Shown here piece after piece: positions 1 through 10,687 of a stretch of DNA of 64,000 nucleotides. Source of the stretch: Adiantum capillus-veneris (Eukaryota; Streptophyta; Polypodiopsida; Polypodiales; Pteridaceae); assembly GCA_014529385.2 (NCBI GenBank), contig CM043942.1, positions 62,287,184-62,351,183 on the forward strand, read 5' to 3'. Under the pieces are notes generated by a model that worked only from the letters and a program-made list of their open reading frames with translations, had not been told where the DNA came from and searched no databases. The stretch's first letter is position 1; every line of letters begins with the position of its first letter. The position numbers were made by a program, and so were the translations under genes.

Positions 1-1257
1 ATGTGTTCGCAGGTTGAGTTTCAGGAGCCCCGGACGAGGCTCTAGCTCTTTGACACCTTGGTGGCTTCAGCATTGCTCTATGGAACCGAGATATGGGGAT
101 CTTCACTGGATCACCACGGGAGCCCGGGTCGCACAGACGGATGGGGGAACATGGAGAAACCTCTCCTCTCTATGATCTCGCGGCTCATTAGAGCCAAGGC
201 ATCAGTACCACGAGCCATTATCCGAGCAGAGCTAGCGGCCCCCCCACTAGTGGTGGAGGCGTTCACCAGATCAGTCTCTCTTCATAAACCGCACATGGGA
301 ACTTCCTAGAGACAGATATGCTCGCATAGCACTTGAATCCTCTCGACAGTTAGCCATACAAGGAGATACAACATGCTGGTATGGGGAAATGACATCATGG
401 TTTCAGGCACATGGGTTCAGCATAGACAGGCTGCCACCATTCCATTACTCATTGGATGTACCATCTCTCACTCTTACACAGTCAGAGATCACCAAGCTCA
501 TCCGCCAAGACCTGACCCAGCTAGACACCACGAGGACATGGATACAACCAACACAGGAATTGGGCACGAAGATGGCTCTCTACAGAGACCACCTTCTCCA
601 GCTTACGGAAGATGGTTTTCTGGCGAGACCCAGATACATGGATACCCACTTGTCTCATGGGATACGATGTGCTATTGGCCAGTTACGCACATCTTCTCAC
701 CAGTTGCGGATTGAGACTGGGAGATACAGCGGAGTACCAACAGAGGACAGACATGCCTCTTGTGTAACATGGAACCTGAGACAGAGCTACACTATACATG
801 CCGCTACCCCGTCTACTACGAGATACGAGGCCGCTTCCATTGCTTGTTCAGAGAGGGTTTAGGACCACTCTCAAGAGTCATGGGATACGAAGATCAGAGA
901 TGTCTGGGTTTGATCCTGCTCGAGCTGCGCAGACACAGAGATAGCCTGATGAATGGCGAGGCTAGCCAGTCTCAAAGACGGATCACAGACTTCTTCAGAG
1001 CAGACACGGGACAGCCGCAAGAGCCACTCCCACAGCAGAGCTCCCCCTCGTCTCACACCAAAGACACACTAATTGACCAAGCGATTTTAGTGGGGAAATC
1101 CAGGCGCCCGCGACTGCGAAGAACTACACAGCATCGACGGAGGCTACGACAGAAAATTCGGAGCACGCTGGCTAGGCATGCACAACGCCCGGTCAGACTA
1201 CTAACCATGGAGAAAATTCATGAGATTCGCCAACGATCGATGCTAGGTCTGTTGTGA
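1..1257 (+). pseudogene. LINE ORF2 C-terminal remnant
   Basis: This is the region after the reverse transcriptase domain of LINE ORF2. It aligns by eye with the longer copy on the minus strand at 41637-42900 (shared FQEPRTxL, LFDTLVAS, RLIRAKASVPRAII). A TAG interrupts it near 44, and frames change near 290 and 755. The region around 750-810 corresponds to the cysteine/histidine knuckle of LINE ORF2 C-termini (CPLC...ELHYTC in the better copy). The last stretch (760-1257) is open and basic, ending RSMLGLL and a TGA. No function is expected. Confidence 0.8.
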
Positions 1258-1470
1258 TTCAGCTATCGCAACAAGCCGCCAATTTTTGGCTTAGTTTTTT
1301 GCTTGGCTCACATCGACCAACTTAGGACCGCATAGTATATATCTTTGTTTTGTACTGTTGTTAGGTTATTTTGTTACTCTGACTTTGTATCAGATCCACC
1401 ACTTTGTAACTTTCGGGTCTCATAGGTCACTATGGCCTTTTGAAGATGTTAATATAACATTTCATTTTCA

Positions 1471-1474
<4 letters not shown>
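1..1474 (+). mobile_element. LINE (non-LTR retrotransposon) copy 1, 3' part
   Basis: This is the 3' portion of an APE-type LINE, cut on the left by the window edge. It holds the C-terminal part of ORF2, a 3' UTR with the family landmark TCATAGGTCACTATGGCC (about 1419-1437), and ends in ATTTC-like pentamers that run directly into a (TC)n tract. The same 3' UTR recurs in several copies on both strands in this window. The reading frame is broken several times, so the copy is dead. Confidence 0.85.

Positions 1475-1544
<70 letters not shown>
1475..1544 (+). repeat. (TC)n microsatellite between LINE copies 1 and 2
   Basis: About 35 uninterrupted TC units directly follow the T-rich tail of copy 1 and directly precede the 5'-truncated start of copy 2. 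The tract is translated as a serine-leucine run in one frame, which is not a protein. Confidence 0.98.
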
Positions 1545-1547
<3 letters not shown>

Positions 1548-2908
1548 GATTTGGGGACCTTCATTGGATCATCACGAGAGGACAGGCTGCACTGATGGAT
1601 GGGGGGACATGGAGAAGCCTCTGGTCTCTATGATCTCACGGCTCATTAGAGCCAAGGCTTCAGTACCACGTGCCATTGTCCGAGCAAAGCTAGCTGCCCC
1701 CACCACTAGTGGTTGAGGCGCTCACCAGATCTGTCTCCTTCATACACCGCATGTGGGAACTTCCCAAAGACAGATATGCCCGCCTTGCACTTGAGTCCTC
1801 TCGACAGTTAGCCATGCAGGGAGATACAGCATGCTGGTGTGGGAGATGACATCATGGTTTACACGCACATGGGTTCAGCATAGACAGATTGCCTCCTTTC
1901 CAGTACTCACTGGTTGCACCCTCTCTGACTCTTACACAGTCCGAGATCACCAGGCTCATCCGCCAGGATCTGACTCAGCTAGACACCAGGAGGACATGGA
2001 TACAGCCAGCACAGGAGCTGGGCACGAAGATTGCTTTCTACAGAGAGCATCTTCTCCAACTTACGGAGGACGGTTTTGTGACGAGGCCCAGGTACATGGA
2101 CACCCACTTGTCTCATGGGGTACGATGTGCTATTGGCCAGATACGCACATCTTCACACCAGCTGCGGATCGAGACTCGGAGATACAGCGGAGTACCAGCA
2201 GAGGTCAAGACATGCCCCCTATGTGACATAGAGCTTGAGACAGAGTTGCACTACACATGCCACTGCCCAGTCTACTACGAGATATGAGGACGCTTCTACT
2301 GCTTGTTCAGAGAGAGCTTTGGACCACTCTCCAGAGTCATGCGGTACAAGGATCAGAGATGCTTGGGTTTGTTTTTGCTCGAGCAGCGCACACACAGAGA
2401 GAGCCTGATGAGAGGAGAGGCTAGCCAGTCTCAAAGACAGATCACAGACTTCTTTAGAGCAAACACTAGAAACCTAGAGGAGTTACTACCACAGCAGAGC
2501 TCGCTGCCTCACGCGAGAGGCGCACTCATCGACCGGGCGACCGAGCTGGGGAGATCCAGACGCCTGCGACTATAGAGGACTACACAGCACCGACGGAGGC
2601 TGCATCAGAGAATTCGGATCACTTTGGCCCGACATACACGACGCCTAGTCAGACTACTGACCATGGAGGAGATTGATGAGATCCGCCAGCGACGTCTGAT
2701 GCTAGATCTCTTGTGATTTTAGCTATCCCAGCTAGCTGATTAGTTCACACCTTGGAGTTTAGGATTCCATAGTAGTCATTTAGTCATTTTCATTTCATTT
2801 TGTTACTTTTGTTACTCGGACTTTGTATCAAATCCACCACATTGTAACTCTTAGGTCTCATAGGTCACTTTGGCCTTTTGAAGACGTTAATATAACATTT
2901 CATTTCAT

Positions 2909-2912
<4 letters not shown>
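1545..2912 (+). mobile_element. LINE copy 2, 5' truncated
   Basis: This is a second head-to-tail copy of the same LINE. It starts abruptly after the (TC)n tract inside ORF2 (the ORF2 stop is at 2714-2716) and ends in the family 3' UTR plus ATTTC pentamers. The ORF2 remnant covers the same C-terminal region as copy 1, including CPLCDIELETELHYTC near 2212-2260. Frame changes lie near 1700 and 1870, and a stop codon follows VYYEI near 2285. It is diverged from copy 1 at scattered positions, so it is not a recent tandem duplicate. Confidence 0.85.

Positions 2913-2959
<47 letters not shown>
2913..2959 (+). repeat. (TC)n(AC)n compound microsatellite
   Basis: TC units (2913-2944) pass into AC units (to 2959). 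The tract forms the 3' border of copy 2 and the 5' border of the next LINE fragment. Confidence 0.97.
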
Positions 2960-3173
2960 GAGATTACAGACTTCTTTCCACTAGATACGGGACAGCCAGA
3001 GGAACAGCCATCACCGCACAACTCGGCTCACACTCATTCAACCACTACCGGCACTCTCATCGACCGATAACTGGAGCTACGGAGATCCATTTTGTAACAG
3101 ATTGGTCTCATAGGTCATTTTGGCCTTTTAAAGACGTTAATATAACATTTCATTTCATTTCATTTTTCTCTCA
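2960..3173 (+). mobile_element. LINE copy 3, 3'-end fragment
   Basis: This fragment of about 214 bp has the end of ORF2 (the ACAGACTTCTTTCCACTAGA region) joined by a deletion to the 3' UTR with TCATAGGTCATTTTGGCC. It ends in three ATTTC pentamers and a short TC stretch. No coding capacity remains. Confidence 0.8.
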
Positions 3174-3192
3174 TGGGTTTGGACTTTTGCCT

Positions 3193-3480
3193 CTCACTGT
3201 TATTAGGGTTATATCACCATTTTTTTGGTTGTTTTTAGGGTTTCAAAACTGTTTTTTGCTTCTTTTTTTTCTTTTTTTTTTTAAGGGTTTTGTCACTACT
3301 TTAGATGTATTTTAGGGTTTTAGTCACTGTTTCTTGTTGTTTATTAGGGTTTTGAGTTTTTTTTTTCAAACCTTTTTTTTGCTATGTTTTAGGGTTTCAA
3401 ATCTGTCTCGATGTTTTTTAAGGTTTCAACGCTGATTTTCTCTGTTTTTTAGGGTTTCACAAGTGTTTTTAGGTTTCTCC
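3193..3480 (+). promoter_or_regulatory. T-rich leader with about nine TTTAGGG-like motifs (possible LINE 5' UTR)
   Basis: The stretch is strongly T-rich and contains about nine (T)TAGGGTTT-type motifs spaced roughly 20-50 bp apart (near 3207, 3236, 3281, 3312, 3344, 3390, 3419, 3450 and 3468). It lies immediately before the ORF1-like coiled coil. AAACCCTA (telo-box) motifs are known promoter elements in plants. A role as the internal promoter of the LINE is inference. The motifs are dispersed, so this is not a telomeric array. Confidence 0.4.
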
Positions 3481-3509
3481 TAGGCACAATAAACACGCTC
3501 AAAGAACGT

Positions 3510-3818
3510 GTGTCGGCTCATGAAAGCAAGATAAACACACTTGAAAGTCGTGTGACTGCCCAGGATGCAGAGATTGCATTACTCAAGAAGGAGCTTGCAG
3601 AGGTGCAATCACAAAACACACTTCAAGAGGGAGAGCTTCAACCCTTAGTATTTGAAGAACTCAACACGATCAAAGAGCAAGTGCGGGCCATCAAAGACGG
3701 GGAGGAGCAACACAAAGAAATGAGGACTTCTTGGGTGGATGTTATCACAAAGACTCAACAATCTTTCCTTATGGGAGACCTTAATGTCAGGACATGCCGG
3801 AATCAATGTGAGACATAG
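3510..3818 (+). pseudogene. LINE ORF1 coiled coil joined to endonuclease motif
   Basis: The 102-residue open frame has a clear heptad-type coiled coil in its first 75 residues (charged and Leu-rich; AQDAEIALLKKELAEVQ), as in the ORF1 of LINE L3 at 19142. Its last 16 residues switch to MGDLNVRTCRNQCET. This resembles the GDFNAKTGQSQ endonuclease motif of L3 ORF2 (near 20300). An internal deletion therefore seems to have joined ORF1 to the endonuclease, removing the rest of ORF1 and the start of ORF2. The product, if any, would be a chimera with no catalytic domain. Confidence 0.6.
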
Positions 3819-4254
3819 GACACAAAGGACCCGGTGGCACTATTCGCCATACACGAGCAAGCCCCCATGAGAGATTCAGCAGACAAAGCTCGCACTACAG
3901 ACTACTGCCATCATTTGCTCAGATTAGTCTCTTAGCACCGTCTCGTTATTTATAACGGGATGACACAGTGGCCTACTTCAGGAGGGCTGACATGCATACC
4001 ACAGGGAGTTGCAGCCAAGGGAAGGGGGCGGGGGGGGGGGTACCGTGTAATACATCATGGGGTCCAGAGAGGCCTCCCACCTACTTACCGCTTTCACCAT
4101 CCCACCCATACCGATTGGAGGCGACCACACCTATCTTGCACTCTCCCTCACTGGCGATGCCACACCCTACACACCTATGATACACACCCCACACCACGAT
4201 CCATTTCACACATGAGGTAGCCCCCTTATACTCGACAGAAGTCGCGAAGGGACT

Positions 4255-5766
4255 TGTCACGAGGACGTGGCAGCTGTTAACTATGTCACAAGGACGTGGA
4301 AACTGCGAACTTTAGTTGTTGGTTTCTTTCCAATGGGTTTTGTTTTATTTTTGAGACCCTCTTTTTTAAGTAGCAAACGGTCGGACATTGTATGGCCAAT
4401 GTGAACGGTAGTTTCAAGTGGTCGGCATTGGAATTCATATAGTAAGAGGATGTCTAGGCTCAGAGCAAGATCATATAGGTCCCCCCGTCGCACTTAGCAA
4501 GTTCTTGGATACTAGGAAGTGAACTCAATAAAGGCATAAAGTCAAGGTGGGACTACCAACAGAAAATATCCGACAGTTGGGCCACATTGCACTTTTGAAT
4601 GCAGTCCCAATGAGGATAGATGGTCAGATGACCACTTGGAGCCCAACAGAATCATTTCCTAAAATTTAGGGAACTGCTATTTTGGGCCGTGAAATGTGTT
4701 CGCGTCATTACCTCCGGTATGACTAGGGGAACACTTTACAACTCTGCCGCGAAGTCAACTGGGCAACCAGTCGGGAAATTTTTAGGCGGCGACCACGAAA
4801 GGGGCAAAAGCTTATAAATGCTCCAAGTATCACTTTTTCATGAACTTGCCTCATGCAGAAAAAAGGGCGCTCAAATTTAAGCTGGGAGGAGACTTCATTT
4901 AGATTTTGTCACAGTTAAGGGCTATGGAGTACTTTCTTTCCCTCTATGTACAGTGTGGTGCCAGGAGTGATGCCCTGCACGTTACACACTGCTCTCTCTC
5001 TCCCTTACGTGCAGTTATGTGATGCCCCACAAGAGGGCTTTTCATTTGATTGATGTACAGTTGTGTGGGTTCATGCACGATTGCCGAGGCAAGAGCCTCT
5101 TGCACAGGTACTGGGTTAGCTAGTGGCTAATCCCCCGCAGGTACAAGTGAATTCGGAGAGGTTTCACGTGAGAAATCTCGTCCGATTCAAAGGGCAAGTA
5201 GCCCTGCACGTGCAGGAGCTCGAGGAATTGCTACAAATGCGACCGGCATGCGAAACGGAGCCCAAAACAGGGAATTACAGCCTGCTGTGTATTTTTGTAG
5301 GTTTAGGGTTTCGGCCCTAAACGGTCCCTAATACCCCAGGAGTTTCGGGGATGCGAGGGGACCGCTGTAGAGGTGATCTAGCGCATTTTCGGGGAAGAAA
5401 AATGAGAATTACGCGTGCTGCAGATTCTCGCCAGGTTTTGCAAAGTGTCCGTATGCGTCAGGAAAGTCATCTATTGCGTGGGGATACTGACTGTGAAGCG
5501 TCCTACTACAGATATGCTGCCGAAATCGGGCCAGAACAGGTGTTTCTTAGCCTCGATTATTCGGGGCAGCTCGTAGGAGATCACAGGTTTTATTCCCTCT
5601 GTTAAAGAATAAAGAAATGCCGAAAGGGGCACCAATTTTGGGGCCTACAGGTTGTCGGCGTCTGCTCGGGGCATTCTAGCTTCCGAGCCATGTGTGTATT
5701 CAAGTGTTAATTCCCGTCACAGGTTTCCTTCGCACGTTCTCTGTGTGTGTGTTCTATGTAAATAAT
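4255..5766 (+). repeat. G1 5' LTR, 3' end deleted
   Basis: It starts TGTCACGAGGACGTGG. A TATAAAT is at about 4812-4818 and AATAAA at 5608-5613. Against the 3' LTR, the last stretch (ending CCGGTTTCA) is absent. Near 5766 the sequence jumps straight into the middle of gag (CAGGTTCCTCCCGTGC), which lies hundreds of bases into the internal region in elements G2 and G3. The exact junction cannot be fixed within a few bases. Confidence 0.85.
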
Positions 5767-7000
5767 TAAACAGGTTCCTCCCGTGCTTGAAGAGGTGCCT
5801 AGAGCGCCTATTCCACAGGCTATACAGTTCAGCCCGCCACCTTTCAGAGCCCGCATGCTGTCTTAAATGGACAGGGAACTGGATACCAGGCAATGCACCC
5901 AGTTTTTTCACCACCCACGGTACATCCTAGGTATTTCGGGGGTGGATCAATTTTCCAAAGTATGGCTGGTTATGCGCCTGCAAGTCAGCCGTACATGCCA
6001 GGAACAGTGTTTGGGGGTATGGAAGGCATCATGCCAAACCCCATGTATGGAAGTATCGGCATGCAGTAAGTTTTTCACTGCAACCAAGGCCAGTTTGGGG
6101 TGCCACACGGTCATTTTGGCATGGCTAGTTTTTCTCGACAACAGCCAGATATCGCACCTCTGACGCAAAATGTGAATGGCCAAGATGTGCCGATCATGCC
6201 TACTACAGAACCCATGTTGCAGACCGTTCCTTCTAACAACTTGGGGGCACTAGAGAAGCCGAAGGCTTACAAAGAAGGTGGTGCAGCTATAAAGTTCAGT
6301 ACCTTCAGTGGTTTCGAGGATAAGACAAAGGCTCTCACTTTCCTCCAGCAGTTTGATACAGCTTATGCGGGAGGGAATTTTACAAAGGCCTCGAAGGTCA
6401 AGAAAGCTGCCACTTTCTTAAAGGACAATAAGCTTACCTGGTGGACGACATTGTTAATGCAAGGACAGGCACCCGCCACTTGGGTTTACTTCAAGCAAAT
6501 GTTTGCATCTGCTTGGCTGTCAAATGAATTTGAAGCCAACATCATGACAGATTGGCACCAGCTTACTTCAACTTCGTACAAGAGCTTGCTGGAGTACAAT
6601 AGGAGGTTTTGTAAAGCGTTACTCTCAGTGACCTCCTACAGATTTATGCCATTGGCAAAGCAGATAGAGAAGTACTGATGTGAGCCGCCTAAAGGGCTTC
6701 GCGATTACTATAGAAGGAACAGAGTGGCTACCCTCACTCAGCTTACGGAAGTCACGAACGCTAGTCTTGACTTGTTGAAAGGAGAGGACAGTGGGTTTCC
6801 CGGCAATGAGAAAAGAGGGCAGCAAAAGAAAAATTCAGCGTAGAAGCCCTTTGTGAAAACGGCTCCTGATGCGTCACAGGGGTCAGAAAAGGCCACCAAG
6901 GACAAGGATTCAGCCGGGACTTCTGGAGCGCAAGCAAAGAAGCCAAAAAGGAAGCCTTTTGTGCACAAGTCGCCGAGGAAAAGGTCTTGATGGCTAAAAA
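5767..7000 (+). pseudogene. G1 gag remnant
   Basis: This is the capsid-like Gag of a Ty3/gypsy element. The clearest part is 6100-6678: a Met/Gln/Pro-rich stretch, then the retrotransposon gag core (ALTFLQQFDTAYAGGNF, TWWTTLLMQGQAPATW, YKSLLEYNRRFCKALL). A TGA replaces the CC of IEKYCCGLPKG at 6676, a TAG follows QQKKNSA near 6841, and a frameshift precedes the zinc knuckle. The N-terminal third is deleted together with the LTR end. Confidence 0.88.
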
Positions 7001-7480
7001 TAAATGCTTTAAATGCAAACAGCCTAGTCACTTAGCTACAGATTGCCCACAAAGAAAAAGGCCAGCTGATTCGGAAAATAAAGAAGATAAGAAAGGAAAG
7101 AAGCCTAAGCCCACCGCAGGTTGGGTTCCATATATGGTGGGTGGCAGGCCCAATACAGATGCCAATGAGTTATGCAGGACATGGGGTAAAGTTAGGGATC
7201 AGATGGCACTCATCTTCTTTGATCCAGGTGCCAAAGCCAACTTTATCTCACCAGAGTTAGCTATGAAGGCGGGCATTAGAGGTGAAGAGATGGGGTACAC
7301 AGCACAGGCAGGGTTGGCATGAGCTAGCCACTCAGAGTGTGTTACTCATTGGCAAGCTGTGTCTGCATATTCAGTCGTATGTGGACACACAAGAGTTCTA
7401 CATCATGCCGTTGGAAGGATGTGACACGTTCTTGGGGATCCCGTGGATGTTCCGCGCTCACCGTACAGGATAGGGACAAA
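6987..7480 (+). pseudogene. G1 CCHC knuckle and aspartic protease
   Basis: Reading 6987-7322 gives a CCHC zinc knuckle, CFKCKQPSHLATDC (C-x2-C-x4-H-x4-C), which binds the RNA genome in Gag. A Lys-rich linker and the retropepsin-like start LIFFDPGAKANFI (about 7212-7250) follow. The expected D-S/T-G-A is D-P-G-A here. Just after GLA the frame is lost by a small deletion, and the rest of the protease (LLIGKLCLHIQSYVDTQEFY...CDTFLGIPWM) continues in another frame to a TAG at 7471. Confidence 0.85.
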
Positions 7481-7493
7481 ATTCACATCTTGG

Positions 7494-8797
7494 ATGTAAA
7501 GCAAAAACGAGAGTCAGTCCCTATTGTATCTGCTTCTGCTATCACTTCTGTAATAAAGAATCATCTTTCTGTGTACTTGATTTTTGCATGTGATGTCTCA
7601 GATAGTGATCAGTCAAATTTATCTGTGTTAGATAAAGAAAGGTCAGCATTTTTGCATAAGTTTAATGACTGTTTTTATGATACATTACCGTCGCAATTAC
7701 CGCCAGAGAGACCTGAGGACCATCGGATAGATTTGGTGCCAGGGTGTAGCCCACCAAATAGACCTCCCTAAAGGGTTAGTGCGGCACAGCAGAAAGAGAT
7801 TATGGGCCAAGTTGAGTAGTTATTAGAGAAGGGGCTGATTCAACCTAGTTCTTCACACTTTTGCTCCCTACTGTTCCTAGTGCAAAAGAAGGATGGCTCA
7901 TGGCGCATGTGTATTGATTACCGTACGTTGAATAAGAATACCATCAAGAATAGGTTTCCTATTCCTAGAATTGATGATATTCTTGATCGTTTAGAGGGTG
8001 CTGCAACTTTCAGCAAGATAGACCTCAAGAGTGGGTACCATCAGATTCGTATAAGGCCAGAGGATGTGCACAAGACTGCGTTTACAACGACATTTGGTCT
8101 TTATGAGTTTGTAGTGATGCCGTTTGGGCTGACAAAAGCTCCTGCCACGTTCAACAGAATGATGGACCGGATTTTCCGCTCGCATCAACAGTTTGTTGGA
8201 ACATTCTTCGATGACATGATAGTGTATTCGAAGAATGAAGAGGAGCATAGGCGTCACTTGACCATTGTGTTCGAAGAGCTGCGTAGTCACAGGTTACTTG
8301 TCAATCCTAAGAAAAGTGAATTCTTCCTTGAAGAGATCCACTTTCTTGGCCACATAGTCTCAAAGGATGGTGTTCGAATGGATCCTGCAGAGGTCGAAGC
8401 TATCAAGACACGGCCAGACTTGAAGACTGTGCACAATGTTAGAAGCTTCTTGGGATTGTGTTCCTACTATAGAAGCTTTATCAAAGATTTTGCAAAGATA
8501 GCATCGCCTCTTCACGCTTTGCAAAAGAAAGAGGTCACTTTCAGATGGACCCAAAAAGAGATTTCAGCTTTTAGTCTCTTAAAGGAAAAGTTGACTTTAG
8601 ATCCAGTAATTGTTTTGCCAGATCTCAGGAAGTCATTTGTGGTCCAGTGTGACACATGTGGCAGTAGCATCGGAGCAATGCTAATGCAAGACGGACCGGT
8701 AGTAGCTTATGAAAGCCAAATTTTACAAGGGCCAGAGAGGAATATGAAAGTCTATGAGGAAGAGCTCTTATCCGAGATTCATGCGCTTTCTAGCTGA
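7494..8797 (+). pseudogene. G1 reverse transcriptase and RNase H start
   Basis: This is the RT domain of Ty3/gypsy pol. Motifs in order: [56 protein letters not shown], the catalytic FFDDMIVYS (about 8203-8230), FLGHIVSKDGV, and the RNase H start VVQCDTCGSSIGAMLM. Stops occur at 7769 (after NRPP) and 7816, and a frameshift falls near 8795 inside RNase H. The open run 7880-8797 holds the whole RT palm. It is recognisable but not translatable as one protein. Confidence 0.93.
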
Positions 8798-8847
8798 AGC
8801 ACTACCTCTTAGGTACTCATTTTGTTGTCCAGACAGATCATCAGACC

Positions 8848-10505
8848 TTGCGAAACTTCTTGATACAGTCAAAGTTATCCGCAAAGCATATGCGATGGGC
8901 AAACATTCTTTCCATGTTCCACTTCCAGATTATGCATGTGGAAGGCAAGAAGAATGTTGTGGCTGATGCGTTATCGAGAAAGCCACAAATTTCAGCTGTG
9001 TCAATTCCTTATCACCATGAGTTGGATGACATGAAGGAACAGTATACTGTTGATGAAGATTTTGCAAGGATCTTTGAACAGTTACAAGAGGGGCAACATC
9101 ACGAGCACTGCCTCCTCAAAGATGGTTTTATGATGATGCATGGCAGACTTAGTGTCACTAGGCCACTGCGACATAAGGTCATGGAAGAGAGTCATGTCCC
9201 ACAGTATGCAGGTCATCGTGGCATTGATGCAACAGTTAAAGCGGTACACACATTCTTCTATTGGCCTACCCTGAGGAGAAATGTGGATGCCTTTGTGCGA
9301 GCATGCATAGTTTGCCAAAAGGTCAAGTTTGACAGGCAAAAGGCACCAGGGTTGTTACAACCACTGCCAATTCCGGATAAGCCATGGAAAATCGTTGCTA
9401 TGTATTTTATCTTTGATCTTCCAAGAACGCCAACAAGGAATGATGGTATATGGACCATTATCTGCAGGTTCAACAAGCAGGCCCATTTTATCCCTGTCAG
9501 GAAGAAGATAAAATCTGATCAGATGGCACACTTGTTCATGTACAATGTGTTTAAGTACCATGGTATGCCACAATCGATTATCAGTGATCGTGATCCTCGC
9601 ATGACCAGTTTGTTCTGGAGAGGATTGTTTGAGAACATGGGCACTACGCTTAAGTTCTCATCTTCGTTTCATCCACACACTGATGGACAGTCAGAAGAGG
9701 CTAATTCTAATGTCTTAGATCTGTTGAAATGCTATGTGTCAGATAATAAGGGCAAGTGGGAACAGTATTTGCCAATGCTTGAGTATGCGTACAATAATAC
9801 GGTGCATTTGTCTACTGGCAAAGCACCTTTTGAGATTGTTGAAGGCGGCAAAAAGGTTCTTCCCATTTTGCATACAAAGGACAAGATCTTTGAGGCGGAT
9901 CGATTTGTTGAGAACATGGATGAAATGTACAAGAAAATTAAAGTTGCCTTGGAGAAGACTCAGGCAAAACAAAAAAAGACTGCTGATCGTCACCGTCGTG
10001 AATTGTTGTTATCACCTGGTGACTGGGTTCTATTAAGGTTCGAAAAGGCAAGGTTAAAGAAAATGAAGGGCAAGGAACGGCTGTTTCCTAAGCTCAGTAT
10101 GCGTTACTATGGGCCTTTTCAAGTGCTTGACAAGATCAACGATGTGGCTTACAAGCTGAAATTGCCTAATGCGTGGAAGATTCATAATGCGTTTCACGTG
10201 AGTCTTCTAAGAGTCTTCATGGGTGATGTGCCAGAAGATATGCAAGATGAGGATCAACCAGAAGTTGAGGAACTTGATGAGATCCTGATATCTGAGCAAG
10301 TTTTGGCACATAAGGACGCTATTTGGTGAAGTTCAAGAACTATCCGCCTATGGATGCAAAGTGGATGGAAGAGCATGAACTGTCAGAGTCACCAAACGTA
10401 TTGCAGCTTTGCCTTAAGCCTTTGGGTTACAACCTACTTATGCCCCAGCCCAACGTGTGCAAAGGAGGGGTAATGATAGAGCTAGCACGTCAAATGTACA
10501 TATGA
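8848..10505 (+). pseudogene. G1 RNase H end, integrase and chromodomain
   Basis: The open frame 8848-10329 has the end of RNase H (VEGKKNVVADALSRKP), the HHCC zinc domain (H..HRGID..., CIVCQKVK), the rve core (SIISDRDPRMTSLFW and HPHTDGQSEEANSNVLD) and the C-terminal GDWVLLR and KIHNAFHVSLL motifs. The first catalytic Asp is Tyr (AMYFIF, codon 9403-9405; G2 and G4 keep AMDFIF). A short deletion at 10320 removes part of the chromodomain and shifts frame; the rest (VKFKNYPPMDAKWMEEHEL) reads at 10323-10505. The chromodomain would have directed insertion to marked chromatin. Confidence 0.92.
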
Positions 10506-10674
10506 ATTCAGTGTAATATATGGAAATGACAAAAGTATGAAGGTCTCATTAAGTCATTTGTATCTATGTGCTACGACCTTTCTTGCGGATATATGTGATG
10601 ATAAAAGAGTGTTGATAGCACAAGATCATCAGTGGCGTGTATTTATGGTATGCAATCGATGACGTTTGCGATTT

Positions 10675-10687
10675 CAAGAGGGGGATA
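10675..10687 (+). promoter_or_regulatory. G1 polypurine tract
   Basis: CAAGAGGGGGATA lies immediately before the 3' LTR start TGTCAC at 10688. This is the usual position of the plus-strand primer in LTR retrotransposons. Confidence 0.85.

Larger units (their letters stand above)
3174..4254 (+). mobile_element. LINE L1, 5' segment (left of the G1 insertion)
   Basis: This is the left part of a longer LINE that continues at 12427 after chromovirus G1. It has a T-rich leader with TTTAGGG-type motifs, a coiled-coil ORF1 remnant, an endonuclease-like GDLNVRT motif, and C-rich diverged sequence up to the G1 target site GGACT (4250-4254). A G-run lies near 4028-4039. Confidence 0.65.

Noticed and set aside
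1358-1633. ORFs with long Ser-Leu or Glu-Arg runs (also at 11276, 15133, 15142, 41058)
   Set aside because: They are translations of (TC)n or (GA)n microsatellites in LINE tails or an LTR.
3193-3480. Interstitial telomere array
   Set aside because: TTTAGGG words are separated by variable T-rich spacers and are not contiguous heptamers.
7991-8290. Antisense ORFs over RT and integrase (also 9082, 9258, 9355, 25987, 63248)
   Set aside because: They are shadows of conserved pol codons on the opposite strand, with no domain of their own.
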